64,000 nucleotides of DNA, taken from positions 186,001-250,000 of the forward strand of contig JAGKQI010000094.1 of assembly GCA_018806915.1 (NCBI GenBank), written 5' to 3'. The stretch comes from Phytophthora colocasiae. Taxonomy: Eukaryota; Oomycota; Peronosporomycetes; Peronosporales; Peronosporaceae. This document shows positions 11,213-21,320 of the stretch, piece after piece. A program made the position numbers and the translations under genes. The notes below the pieces were generated by a model that was not told the DNA's origin, ran no database searches, and saw only the letters and a list, made by a program, of their open reading frames with translations. Every line of letters begins with the position of its first letter. Positions within the stretch are counted from its first letter, which is position 1.

Positions 11213-13170
11213 AGACAAAGAGCAACGATTGGATTCTGGATTCAGCAGCCACACGACACATGACGTACTCGAAGGAGTCTCTTGTTAATTACTGTCCGAT
11301 TTCAGCCGCAGTAGAAGTCGGTGGTAAGCATGAGCTACAAGTCATGGGTATTGGAGACAAAGAGAGTCACAGTGGATACAAATCAAGGGAAGAAGACGTT
11401 GTGGCTCCGGAACGTATACTATGTTCCGACGATCCAATTCAACCTGTTTTCAGTCCGAATGCAAGTTGCAATGCGTGGTACAGACCACTTAGCCGTGCAC
11501 TTTGATAATCCAGCCTATGCTACGGTAATTGCCGGTGATGGTGGAGTTGTGCACGCAAACTTGTCTCCAGCGAGCAAGTTGTACATTTTGAGATTGAACA
11601 CAATTCAAGAAGAATGGCCAACAGCAATTTGTGCAGCCGCCAGTGCGGATGTAAAGAGTGAGATTCTTTTGTGGCACAAGCGGCTTGGACATCCAGGTCG
11701 AAATGCGTTTGAAGTGATCATGCGTGACGAAATGGAACAGACTGGAGTTATCAGTGTTAAGGCACTTGAGCGTAGAGAGTGCGAGGCGTGCATCGAGAGC
11801 AAGATGACGCGTAAGTCTTTCAAGGATCGGGTCAGACGAACAGAGAGGAGTGGCAGATCGGTGAAAAAGCACACTCAGATACTTGGGGGCCGTATCAAAC
11901 ACCCTCATACTCCGGTTGTCGCTACTTCTGTGTGTTTGTTGACGAAGCCAGCCGCTTTGTAAGCGTGTTTGTCATGCATGAAAGAAAGGAGATCTATGAG
12001 ATATCTCGACAGTACCGACTGAATGTTGAGCGACAGAAGAATATGAAGATGAAGTGCCTCAACATGGATTCAGCAAAAGAATTTGTGAAGCTGAAAGACA
12101 TCTGTGAGAAAGAGCTGGGAATGGATTGCACGTTGACAGTGAAGAAAACTCCTGAGCATAACGGTATTGCAGAGCGGATGATAAGGACCATCGCAGAGAG
12201 AATACGTTGTGTGCTGTTCGAAGGAAATTTGCCAGAGCAAATGTGGGGTGAAGCTGCCGTCACGAGTGCGTACTGTGTGAATTTGCTACCAGCTCGAGCA
12301 AACAAGGCGGAATCTCCCTACAAGATGTGGTTTGGAAGTAGTCCTCCACTAAAGCACCTTCGTGTGTTTGGTTGTCTTGCGTATGTATTCCTGGAGAGCG
12401 ACAAGAGAAAGAAATTGGAAAAACGCGCCAGGAAGATGATCTTTTGTAGGATATCCAAGAGATCGAAGAGGCTACAAACTTTTGGACTGCGAGACGTTGA
12501 AGCCGGTGTACAGCCACACTGTTCTGTTCGACGAAAGTCGTTTTCCGAGTTGCCCTCCATTGAGCAAGCAAAGAAGAACAAAAAGCTCATTCGTGAGCGA
12601 AAGCAAAGACAACAGCAGGAGAGACGTGCAGGAGATTCTCTAGGAGAAAGCTTTGATGACCATGAAGCAATTGCCCACCTCTACAACTATTTGCTGCCAA
12701 TTGAGAACAGTGGTGACAGCAGCAGTGTACAGCACGCTCCTGGTGACCATTCCAGCGAGGTGAAAGACACTGACGGAGACATTGAACTTGGTGACGGTGT
12801 GCAGCATATTGTCGATAGCCAAGCCGACTCTATGACAGACACTGGCTGCAGATTACTTGGAATTGGTGTAGAAGACCAAGATCGCTTGGAGATTCCACGT
12901 CCGATCAATGTGGAAAGTATAGTGCGGATCGATCCAAAACCAGCTAAGCATCGAGAGAGAGGAAGTATACTCTCTAAACGCCCGAGTGCTGGGGTTCCTA
13001 GAAGAGGTGGGGCTATTGGAAGTACTACAGAATCTGACGAGCATCCAGACATGCCGCTGAAGAAGCGTGCAAGGTCTGAGGATGAGAGATCAGTACCTGT
13101 AGCAGTTGATCGTGTAGTGCAGCACGAAGCATCCGGAGCAGGTGTTTGGTCAAAGCCACCTGAAGCCTAA
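11182..13170 (+). pseudogene. Copia-B protease and integrase (several frame breaks)
   Basis: From 11212 onward the aspartic protease appears as WILDSAATRHMTY (DSA active site), then VYYVPTIQFNLFSV in another frame, the pre-integrase HKRLGHPGRN..CEACIESKM, a break near 11880, and the integrase core VFVDEASRF, KCLNMDSAKEF and KKTPEHNGIAERM (D..E signature). At least two frame changes lie between 11330 and 11930. The end of the open frame (12600-13170) is charged linker. Confidence 0.82.
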
Positions 13171-15061
13171 CACAATGACAGCAGCTCGTTCAGAATCGAG
13201 TAGAAAGACAGAAGACACGATCAAACGAAAGAGAAAAGGATTAAGAGAGGTATTTAAAGAGGAAGAAGATAGTGATAGTGTGAGAACTCACATTGAGCCG
13301 ACAGTCACTCGCAGTGGACGTCAGAGTAAGCCACCAAGGTGGATGAATGACTTTGTCTTAATGACAAAAGAGATAGAGTCAAGTGATGAGAGAGCTCGAA
13401 AGGACTTTGTGAAGAGTGTCATGAATAAGTGGCATGCTGAAGTAGTAGTGATGTCTGCAAGAGTGATTGAAGAGCCAGCAACATTGGAAGAAGCAATGGC
13501 ATCTGGTGAGTTTATGCAGTGGAAACAAGCAGCGCAAGGAGAATACGACTCCCTCATGGAGAATTTGACATGGGAGCTCGTTCCGCGAACACCAGGGATG
13601 AAAATACTGAGGAGTAGATGGGTGTTTCGTGTCAAGTATCGAGCAAATGGATCAATCGAGAGGTACAAAGCTCGGTTAGTGATTAAAGGCTATTTGCAAG
13701 AGTACGGGGTTGACTACCTAGAGGTATTTGCTCCAGTTGTTCGATTCGAATCGCTGCGGTTCTTGCTTGGATTCGCTGCTGTACAAGACTATGAGGTCCA
13801 TCAGATGGACGTAACAACAGCGTTCTTGAACGGTGAACTAGATGTCACTGTATTCATGGAGCAGCCAGAAGGTTTTTCAGATCCCAGAAAGCCGGATCAT
13901 GTTTGTAGACTGAAGAAATCACTCTATGGACTTAAGCAAGCTCCACGAGTGTGGTACAGAGTTTTGAGAGAGTGGTTAGAGAAGAACGGATTCACCATGC
14001 TGCAGACGGAGGCATGTGTGGGAGTGAAGTTTGTGAAAGGAGCACCTTGCTTCATTGCTATCTATGTGGACGATCTGCTATTGTTTGCACCCACATCAGA
14101 TACAGTGAGTGAATTTAAGAAGATGCTTGAATCACGCTTCAAGATGAAAGACCTTGGTCCTGTTCACTATATTCTGGGCTGGGAAATTCAAAGAGACAGA
14201 AGCAAAAGAGAGATTAGAATCTCACAAAGGAAGTACACGGAGAAGTTGCTAGAAAAATTTGGCATGAGCACGTGTAATGGGGTACGGATTCCTAGTAAGC
14301 CAGAGCTACTATTAACAAAAGAGTTGTGCGCAAGTGATCGAGATGAGGTAGAACTCATGAAAGGAAAGCCGTACAGAGCTGCCGTAGGCTCCCTGATGTA
14401 TCTAATGCTCGGGACACGGCCAGATATAGCATTCGCAGTAAGGGAATGCAGTCAGTTCTTAGCGAACCCAGGAATCGCTCAGTGGCGAGCAGTAAAGACT
14501 ATCATGAGGTATTTGAAACAGACAAAAGACTATGGGTTAGTGCTTGGCGGAACCAAACACATTGGTAGCCCCTTGCAGCTAAAGATGATAGCGTTTAGTG
14601 ACGCAGATTTTGCTAGTCATCCCGATCGACATTCGATTGCAGGGTATGTGACGATGCTCGGTGAAAGCTTAGTGTCGTGGTGCAGTCAAGCAGAAAAGAC
14701 TGTGGCTTTGCACACCACTGAGGCAGAGTACATCTCATTGAGCATGTTAGTACAAGAGATTATACATTTGAGAATGATGAGCAGAGAACTGCTGAAGAAG
14801 CAGCCAGAGACGACTGATGTCTATGTGGACAATGCTAGTGCATTGAAAATTGCAAAGAACCCAGAATTTCATTCACGAACAAAGCATATAGATATCAGAC
14901 ACCACTTTATTCGTGAGAAGCAAGAGCAACACGAAATTGAAGTGAAGAAAATTGCAAGTGCAGACAATGTTGCAGATATGTTCACAAAGTCGTTACCGAG
15001 GGTAACTTTCGAGAAACACAGAGATACATTAAGAGTCATGCCAATGCATGAAGAGACATAA
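13142..15061 (+). CDS. Copia-B reverse transcriptase / RNase H
   Basis: Uninterrupted 639-codon frame. RT blocks: WKQAAQGEYDSLMENLTWELV, RYKARLVIKGYLQEYGVDY, QMDVTTAFLNGELD, SLYGLKQAPRVWY and catalytic AIYVDDLLLF near 14060. RNase H blocks: FSDADFASHPDRHSIAGYV and HTTEAEYISLSM, then HSRTKHIDIRHHFIREK. The TAA lies 26 bp before the 3' LTR. This is the only intact part of the polyprotein. It overlaps the previous frame by 29 bp, so it probably belongs to one ancestral polyprotein. Confidence 0.88.
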   Translation: MFGQSHLKPNTMTAARSESSRKTEDTIKRKRKGLREVFKEEEDSDSVRTHIEPTVTRSGRQSKPPRWMNDFVLMTKEIESSDERARKDFVKSVMNKWHAEVVVMSARVIEEPATLEEAMASGEFMQWKQAAQGEYDSLMENLTWELVPRTPGMKILRSRWVFRVKYRANGSIERYKARLVIKGYLQEYGVDYLEVFAPVVRFESLRFLLGFAAVQDYEVHQMDVTTAFLNGELDVTVFMEQPEGFSDPRKPDHVCRLKKSLYGLKQAPRVWYRVLREWLEKNGFTMLQTEACVGVKFVKGAPCFIAIYVDDLLLFAPTSDTVSEFKKMLESRFKMKDLGPVHYILGWEIQRDRSKREIRISQRKYTEKLLEKFGMSTCNGVRIPSKPELLLTKELCASDRDEVELMKGKPYRAAVGSLMYLMLGTRPDIAFAVRECSQFLANPGIAQWRAVKTIMRYLKQTKDYGLVLGGTKHIGSPLQLKMIAFSDADFASHPDRHSIAGYVTMLGESLVSWCSQAEKTVALHTTEAEYISLSMLVQEIIHLRMMSRELLKKQPETTDVYVDNASALKIAKNPEFHSRTKHIDIRHHFIREKQEQHEIEVKKIASADNVADMFTKSLPRVTFEKHRDTLRVMPMHEET

Positions 15062-15086
15062 GCCTACGAGAAGCATCAGGTGGGGC

Positions 15087-15232
15087 ACTTGCAGATAGAA
15101 GAGAATAGTCTCACGCCAGTAAAGATGCTGCTACTCTTCGGCACAGATATGCAGATGTAACCAGGGTTACAAAAGGGGTATTGAGAAAGTCTAATCGATA
15201 ATATAACTTCTTTTGCCCCCTAGCTCGCAAGT
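15087..15232 (+). repeat. Copia-B 3' LTR
   Basis: 146 bp, no difference seen from the 5' LTR. It is followed by target duplication AGTTG and then the right half of the hAT-like MITE. Confidence 0.85.
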
Positions 15233-16215
15233 AGTTGATTTGTGTGTTGTATGTATGATGTCGAGGAATTCGGACTATGACTTGTGTGTGTTGGTTGGAG
15301 AGGTTGGACGCGGTGGGAGGGTTCTCGAGGTAACCCCTCCTGAATCCAGGCGCATCGACAGCAACCAACTCGGTCAAAAACTCATGAGAAAAGACGACAT
15401 AGTGTCACATATTCATGTGACCTACTGACTTGGTTGACATTGTCGAAAAAATTGGCAATAACTCAATTATGTATTGGCTTGGATGAAGGCCTCCAATCCG
15501 TATGATATTGTATTTTTCCTATCCCTGATCATATCACCACCAGGGTCCATTACGCCCGTACCGCGGCAGTCGGTTTTATCTGGTGCTTCCTGGTGGAACA
15601 TACCACAGAAGGACATGTTGCCACGGATCCTGTTAGGCAGTTCTCGGGTCTGTGGGAAGCTCACAGAGTGCAGTAAGTGGTAACCCACGCGTTCTCCATT
15701 GTCGAGACGTAAGATGCCTGTGCTTTCGAGGTAAATGTAGTCTCGGTTGCGTACAAAGCCGATCGAAGCGCCGGGGATGTCGATCTCCATCCATTTCACC
15801 ACAACTGACCGGAATGGTTCTTCGACGGTTGGTTCTACGATGGTAGCGAGTACTGCGGCGGCGTTAAAGTCCTGAGATATGAGGATTTAATCCGCATCGA
15901 TTCGAGCGTCGGACTCACCAGTCCGAACATGTTTTCATCCAGAGAACCTGGTAGTGGTCCGACCATCAGTAGAGCGGGCAGCTTGGACTCTGGATTGGAC
16001 TTCTTGCGTTCCAGATACATCATCGTATTGCCGACCTTGGAGTATTTCTTCCACTGCGCCATGTCGACGTACTTCTGGTTGTTGATATGTTGCTGGTACT
16101 CTGCGAATTTCGCCATCACGAGGTCATTGGCGATCTCAATGAGCTGCGTACGGTCATCTCCGGTGAGAACCAGGTCCGGGAACGGGTTTACCGTGAAGCG
16201 ACTGCCTCCTCCCAT

Positions 16216-17575
16216 GAGTAAAGTAAGACCGAAGGCAAATTCCACACTGAAGAGCGCACCTCCAACTCGTTCGCCAGTGCAAACTGGGGAGAAACGTGAC
16301 CAACGCCTGAGGTCCATTACAGCACGCACCATCCGATGCGTCCTCATCTTCACAGCACTATCGTCCTGACGCGGGCCATAGTAAAACGCCGATGGATCGG
16401 TCAGGTCCAGTCGCACGACCCGCAAGAAACAAGTCAACGTCGTTGCCAGAAACAAGTCGCAAGGGCAGAGCAAAGACGTAGTCGCCATAGTTTTGAAAGA
16501 TTGTGCTCTTCGTTTCCAGAAGGAAGATCGACTTCAATGGAGAACGTCTCGTGGATAGTGCACTTGCTTGTGGTCGCAGTCGCTACCATAGGTATTCATA
16601 ATCAAACGAGGGCTACGAATACATTCGATTCGAGTCCACGTTGCGTTCAAAGTTGTTGCCTCTGTCGTGTGCGAGCGGCTTTTATGCGGTTGGTAGTCTG
16701 TGGACCACGAGGCCTTCGCTTTCAGTGCTCGCTCGTCTGCTTCTAGCGCTACAGTACATATACGATAGTTTTTCAGGTAACGAGTTTTTTATGGAGGAGA
16801 TTGTGGCGATCTTCTTGCGCTTGGTGAAAAGTGGTAACGTCAATGGTCACACGATGCTAACAGCACCACAGAGTTACAGATTCGACAATGTACCTCGGAG
16901 GTACAAGTGTAGAGGCAGCAAACCCAAGGCAGTTTACGTGCAGAAGAGCCTTCATTTATCTAGATCTGCCCGGAAGTCAGCAAACTTTCCCAATGCACCA
17001 TCCCTATAATTTGACATTCTCTTCACTTAGATAATCTCTTCGGTGGGCGGTCTCGGTGGTGAAGGTCCGACAGCGAAAGAAGTCACCGCGCATGAGCGAA
17101 ACTTGAATCAAACGAGACGTAGCCTACGTATGTAGGTGCTTGGATCCAGCCTGGGTTGCAGGCGCGACTGGAGACTTGCAGTCACCGATGACAATTGGTC
17201 AAGATCCTCCACGATTTGGGCGTTTACGGCGCGCTTTGTACGCGATCCATGATTGTCAATTCACGTTCAAAATCTTGCGAGCGATGACAGAAGAAAGTGT
17301 CAAAAAAAATTTTTGTAGTTAACGTTAGATCACAAAACTCGTTGATGTTATGCTGTTGCGTTCTGGAGTGGGAACAAGTAACTTGCGGTACAGATGAAGT
17401 TGTCATGGAATCTGAATGCGTTCGTGTCCCTGTGTGAGCGCATTCTACGTTCAAGTTGTGTTGAGCTGGCAAATGACTGACACCTGGTTCCAAAGTACCG
17501 GGTACGCGTGCACCAATTCTGCCTCTCAAAAGTATGGAGCTCATTTCCCGACTTGCGTCAAAGCGCCCGCGTCTA
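16216..17575. other. Intergenic, between divergent paralogs B and C
   Basis: About 1.36 kb with no convincing gene, tRNA or transposon end. It must hold the promoters of the divergently arranged START/FYVE copies B (minus) and C (plus). No close Inr match is seen directly upstream of 17576. Confidence 0.5.
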
Positions 17576-18739
17576 ATGAGCCACAAGCGCTTCACTGTAA
17601 ATCCCTTTGGGGGGTTACGACTCACAGCAGAAGACCGGGTTCAACTCGTAGAAGTCGCCAACGAACTGATCCTCGCGAATTTCCAAGCATATGAAGAATA
17701 TCTCAATAACCACAAGGCCATTGACCTCCTTCGCTGGAAGAAATTCACCACTTCCGGCGCAACAACGACGTATCTCGAACGGAAGAAGTCGAATCCAGAC
17801 TCGAAGCTGCCGAAGTCCCTTATGGTCGGTCCTCTTCCTGGGACTCTGGATGACAACATGTTCGGCATTGTAAGCCCCACTCTGGAGGCTACAAGGATCA
17901 AATCTTCATATCTAGAAGACCTCAGCGCTGCTGCAGTGTTGGCTACGATCGTGGAGCCTTCACAAGAGGAACCTTTCCGATCTGTAGTGGTTAAATGGAT
18001 GGAGATCGATATTCCAGGCTCTTCCATTGGTTTAGTGCACAACCGTGACTACGTGTACGTGGAGAGCACAGGGATCATGCTCTTGAACAATGGAGAGAGG
18101 GTTGGTTACCATTTGTTCCACTCTGTGAGCTTTCCAGACACGCACGAGCTGCCCAACCGCGTCCGTGGCAATTTATCCTTCTGTGCGATATTCCACCAAG
18201 AAGGTACCGATCGAACGGATTGCCGGGGCTACGGCATCATGGACCCTGCAGGCGATATGATCCGTCCGATGGCTGTTTCAGGGATGGTTCAAGCTACAAT
18301 GGCGGGGCTGAAGTACTCCTATTGTGGCCAGATGAAGAAGTTAGCGTGGTTTTTGGAGCAGAAGAATGCCAAAGCGAGAGAACAGAGTGCTCCAACGGTG
18401 AAACCCGAGTGCGTGACCTGTTCCAAGCCGACAAAGACGACGAAACCCCTTGTCGGTAAGTCCAGTAGCACGTGTAAGTTGTGCTTTGGTGTGGTGTGTT
18501 CATCCTGCAAAGTTTACAAGAAACTGAGCTTTATCTCGCCGGATCTAGAGCTGAGTCAACGGAAAGTGGCATTTTGTGTCAAGTGTTTGCTGGAAGCCAT
18601 GCGCTTGGACACTTTAGAAGCTGCGAGGCACCAATTCGTGTATAAGAAGCAAGTTCGGAGATATACTGGAGTTGCTATCTCGTCAGATGCGAGCTCAAAC
18701 TCGGGGACAAGCAGTTCTCCAAGACAATCGCGAGAGTAG
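17576..18739 (+). CDS. START-like / FYVE-like zinc finger protein (paralog C)
   Basis: Intact single-exon copy, 387 residues from MSHKRFTVNPFGGL, the start conserved among paralogs; an in-frame ATG at 17534 would add 14 residues. The START-like region covers roughly residues 1-265 (GPLPGTLDDNMFG, VVVKWMEIDIPGSS, DRTDCRGYGIMDPAGDMIR). The zinc module with CVTC, CKLC, CSSC and CVKC covers ~285-345, and the tail is Ser-rich. It reads in the same direction as paralog D and is probably a cytosolic or endosomal lipid-binding protein by analogy with FYVE proteins. The ligand is not known. Confidence 0.9.
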   Translation: MSHKRFTVNPFGGLRLTAEDRVQLVEVANELILANFQAYEEYLNNHKAIDLLRWKKFTTSGATTTYLERKKSNPDSKLPKSLMVGPLPGTLDDNMFGIVSPTLEATRIKSSYLEDLSAAAVLATIVEPSQEEPFRSVVVKWMEIDIPGSSIGLVHNRDYVYVESTGIMLLNNGERVGYHLFHSVSFPDTHELPNRVRGNLSFCAIFHQEGTDRTDCRGYGIMDPAGDMIRPMAVSGMVQATMAGLKYSYCGQMKKLAWFLEQKNAKAREQSAPTVKPECVTCSKPTKTTKPLVGKSSSTCKLCFGVVCSSCKVYKKLSFISPDLELSQRKVAFCVKCLLEAMRLDTLEAARHQFVYKKQVRRYTGVAISSDASSNSGTSSSPRQSRE

Positions 18740-19868
18740 CCTCAATTGAAACTCTGAAGAGTTAGCGACTTAGTGACAACGATACTAGTATATATTTTTG
18801 ATTCGTTCGAAGTCTTAGCATTCCAATTCGTTGGGTGTCACCAATCGCTTCTTCAAAAATTGGATTGAAGATTGTTGCGGCAATAGCTACAACTAAGCTA
18901 TAAGTTTATAACGTGTTGAGAGCGATTCTGGCGTATGATGTCTTTTGATCAATCGAAGTATTCTCCATTCGTAGGGTAAACGCAATCACTGTCAACCTTC
19001 CACGGTAGTATTCACATGAATGAGTACCAGGCACTTCATCGTTAGCCCTTCGGAATCCTGAATCAAATCAAGACTCTAAAGGTATCTGTGCCGCTCGTTG
19101 TAGGCCCCCTGGGCGAAATCTGATGAGCCGTCAGAACTCTAGGAAATGCAATTGCACTAGATCCCCCGGCGTTTACCGGTAGCTGCATTGCTGCCAAAAG
19201 CCATCTGGGCGGCCAACCAACCCAGTCAGCTTTCATCGTTCGACGCCAGTTGTATCCCCTGTGAACTTCTGCGTACATGGCCAGTGACAAGATCCTGGAT
19301 GTCATAGCAGTGTGAACGTCGAGCATTCCGCTACAATATAGCTCTTCCTAGCGAAGAAGAACGGCGAGTGGCTGAAGGGCGAGAAGCATGCGGTAATCGA
19401 AGTGGACGACTCGGATCGTAGAACACAGCTCGAACGGAGTACATGTAGCTCCGCCGACAACCCGATGATACGTTCAGTCCATGGATGGCTGGCTACCTTC
19501 TCGACAACAATGATGGCGGTGGCAATCGGGCCTGAACAACATTTTCAGGTCAACGAGTGCCAGATTCGGGCCGATTGGTCTTCATGTGCTTGGTAGACCG
19601 CACAGCAGCGTAGCTTGGTTGTTGCTTATGTTGTCATTGTTTGGCAACAATACGGGACTCTCACTGCAATTGTGTTTCTTCAGGGCATTTTACAACAAAA
19701 GGAATTGAGCACTGACTCACTTCCATCTTGCACAAGTTGAGTTGTCGCGCGCCACCTGGTAAGCTTCAAGATTTGCTTTCCTACGGACATGCCGTACGTA
19801 CATGTACACGGTACGTGTAGACGGCCATTGTCAAATTTGCGTTCCAGTCCCCCCACACACACATCAGA
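18740..19868. other. Intergenic, between paralogs C and D
   Basis: About 1.1 kb. No protein similarity, RNA gene or clear transposon boundary recognised. A palindromic GTACGTACATGTAC-type run lies near 19795-19820, about 50 nt before the paralog D start. Confidence 0.5.
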
Positions 19869-21029
19869 ATGAGCAACAGGCGCTTCACGGTCAACCCTTT
19901 TGGAGACTTAAACCTGTCCGACGAAGACCGATCCAAACTCCTGGACATCGCTGACGCCCTGGTACACTCCAAGTTCGAAGAGTACGAGGAATATGTGAGT
20001 ACAAACAAACGTGTGGACTCAACGCGATGGAAAAAGTTCTCAGCATCAGGAGCTGCTACCACGTACCTCGAGCGGAAGAAGTCAAATCCTGAATCGAATA
20101 TGCCCGTGTCGCTCATGGTAGGCCCATTACCTGGTACGTTGGACGAGATTATGTTCGGTCTGGTGAGCCCAACACTCGAGTCTATGCGGATTAAATCCTC
20201 GTACCTCAATGACTTCAGCGCTGCAGCAGTTCTTGCTACCATCGTCGAACCTTCAGTGGAGGAACCTTTTCGGTCAGTGGTGATCAAGTGGATGGAGATC
20301 GACATTCCAGGAGCTTCCCTTGGATTTCTAAGGAACCGTGACTACGTGTATTTGGAGAGTACGGGGATCATGCACTTGAAGAACGGCGAGCGTGTGGGTT
20401 ATCATCTCCTTCATTCTGTGAATTTCCCTCAAACGTTTGGTCTACCAAGTCGAATCCGTGGAGATATGTCCTTGTGCGCAATATTCCGACAAGAGGGGAA
20501 TGATAAGACTGACTGTTTCGGCACGGGTATTATGGATCCTCGAGGCGAAATGATCCGGTCGATGGCTGTATCTGGTATGGTTCATGCGACGATGGCAGGT
20601 CTCAAGTATTCCTATTGCGGACAGATGAAGAAACTGGCTTGGTTATTGGAACAGAGGCACGCTGAACTGAGGGAACGTGGAACTCCCGTCTTAAAACCCG
20701 TGTGTGTAACCTGCTCAAAACCGGCTAGGAAGAGCTCGGCGATACACCGGTTCAGCAGATCCAGCACCACCTGCAAGCTGTGCTTTGGCGATTTATGCGG
20801 ATCTTGCAAAGTGTCGAAGAAACTGAGCTTTATCACCCCAGATCTCGAACTGAGCCAACGGAAGGTGCGCTTTTGTGTCAAGTGTCTGATGGAAGCGAAT
20901 CGCTTGGACACACTCGAAGCTGCTCGCTACCAGTTCGTTTACGATCAACCTGCGTTTTTGAATACCTATGGATCGATAACGTCGTCCTTCGACAGCTCTC
21001 GCACGGACAGCACAGCCACCTTGTCGTAA
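19869..21029 (+). CDS. START-like / FYVE-like zinc finger protein (paralog D)
   Basis: Intact 386-residue copy starting MSNRRFTVNPFGDL. It has the same blocks as the other copies (GPLPGTLDEIMFG, VVIKWMEIDIPGAS, KTDCFGTGIMDPRGEMIR) and the zinc module CVTC..CKLC..CGSC..CVKC at ~282-345, with an extra Ser/Arg insertion between the first two pairs. Paralogs A and D look closest to each other in the START half (SYLNDFSAAAVLAT). The gene is the last of the tandem family in this window. Confidence 0.92.
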   Translation: MSNRRFTVNPFGDLNLSDEDRSKLLDIADALVHSKFEEYEEYVSTNKRVDSTRWKKFSASGAATTYLERKKSNPESNMPVSLMVGPLPGTLDEIMFGLVSPTLESMRIKSSYLNDFSAAAVLATIVEPSVEEPFRSVVIKWMEIDIPGASLGFLRNRDYVYLESTGIMHLKNGERVGYHLLHSVNFPQTFGLPSRIRGDMSLCAIFRQEGNDKTDCFGTGIMDPRGEMIRSMAVSGMVHATMAGLKYSYCGQMKKLAWLLEQRHAELRERGTPVLKPVCVTCSKPARKSSAIHRFSRSSTTCKLCFGDLCGSCKVSKKLSFITPDLELSQRKVRFCVKCLMEANRLDTLEAARYQFVYDQPAFLNTYGSITSSFDSSRTDSTATLS

Positions 21030-21307
21030 GACAATTCACAGTCTTTAAAAGTAATTTGATGGAGCTATTTCACTGTTAGTTAGTTCTCCATCTTGTACAT
21101 TGGAACACACGGTACGTTGTAATGTTCAGCAAGTGATCCTACCTCCCAATAGTAATATTATCAGTTGACGAATCAGTAATATTACGTTTATTTGACCTCT
21201 AATGTATTATGACCGCATGTCGCAGTTTTTTCTTACAATTATCGAGTATATACCATCAAGAATATTACTATCTCAAGGTTTAAAATCATTCAGGAGTCCA
21301 GTCACCG

Positions 21308-21320
21308 TCATTCCGCAATA
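21308..21320 (+). promoter_or_regulatory. Oomycete Inr element for the DHHC gene
   Basis: TCATTCCGCAATA matches TCATTYYNCAWT and abuts the ATG at 21321, so the transcript probably has an extremely short leader. Confidence 0.55.

Larger units (their letters stand above)
9912..15232 (+). mobile_element. Copia-B LTR retrotransposon
   Basis: 5321 bp element with 146 bp LTRs (9912-10057 and 15087-15232) that read as identical, flanked by a 5 bp duplication AGTTG (9907-9911 and 15233-15237). GGTTCTGAGCCC follows the left LTR as a likely primer-binding site, and a purine-rich AGGTGGGG precedes the right LTR. Gag, protease, integrase, RT and RNase H are all present, but gag, protease and integrase are spread over several frames. 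It is a different lineage from Copia-A. Confidence 0.92.
9655..15527. mobile_element. hAT-like MITE, interrupted by Copia-B
   Basis: The segment begins CAGGGTTTGG and its other end, read on the minus strand, begins CAGGGATAGG. These imperfect terminal inverted repeats are flanked by the 8 bp duplication ATCATATC, the size expected for hAT transposition. Without Copia-B and its duplicated AGTTG the element is about 547 bp and has no transposase, so it is a non-autonomous MITE. The assignment rests on TIR start and duplication length only. Confidence 0.65.
9178..16215 (-). pseudogene. START-like / FYVE-like paralog B, split by nested transposons
   Basis: The 5' part lies at 16215-15528 (starts MGGGSRFTVNPF, 1 base lost near 15871-15875, then VKWMEIDIPGASIGF..). 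The 3' part, including the zinc finger (CVTC, CKLC, CSSC, CAKC), lies at 9654-9178. Together they cover the same protein as paralogs A, C and D. The break falls inside the conserved DMIR segment, exactly at an 8 bp duplication ATCATATC (9647-9654 and 15528-15535). The insert between is a hAT-like MITE containing a whole Copia element. The frameshift and 5.9 kb insertion make the gene non-functional. Confidence 0.88.
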
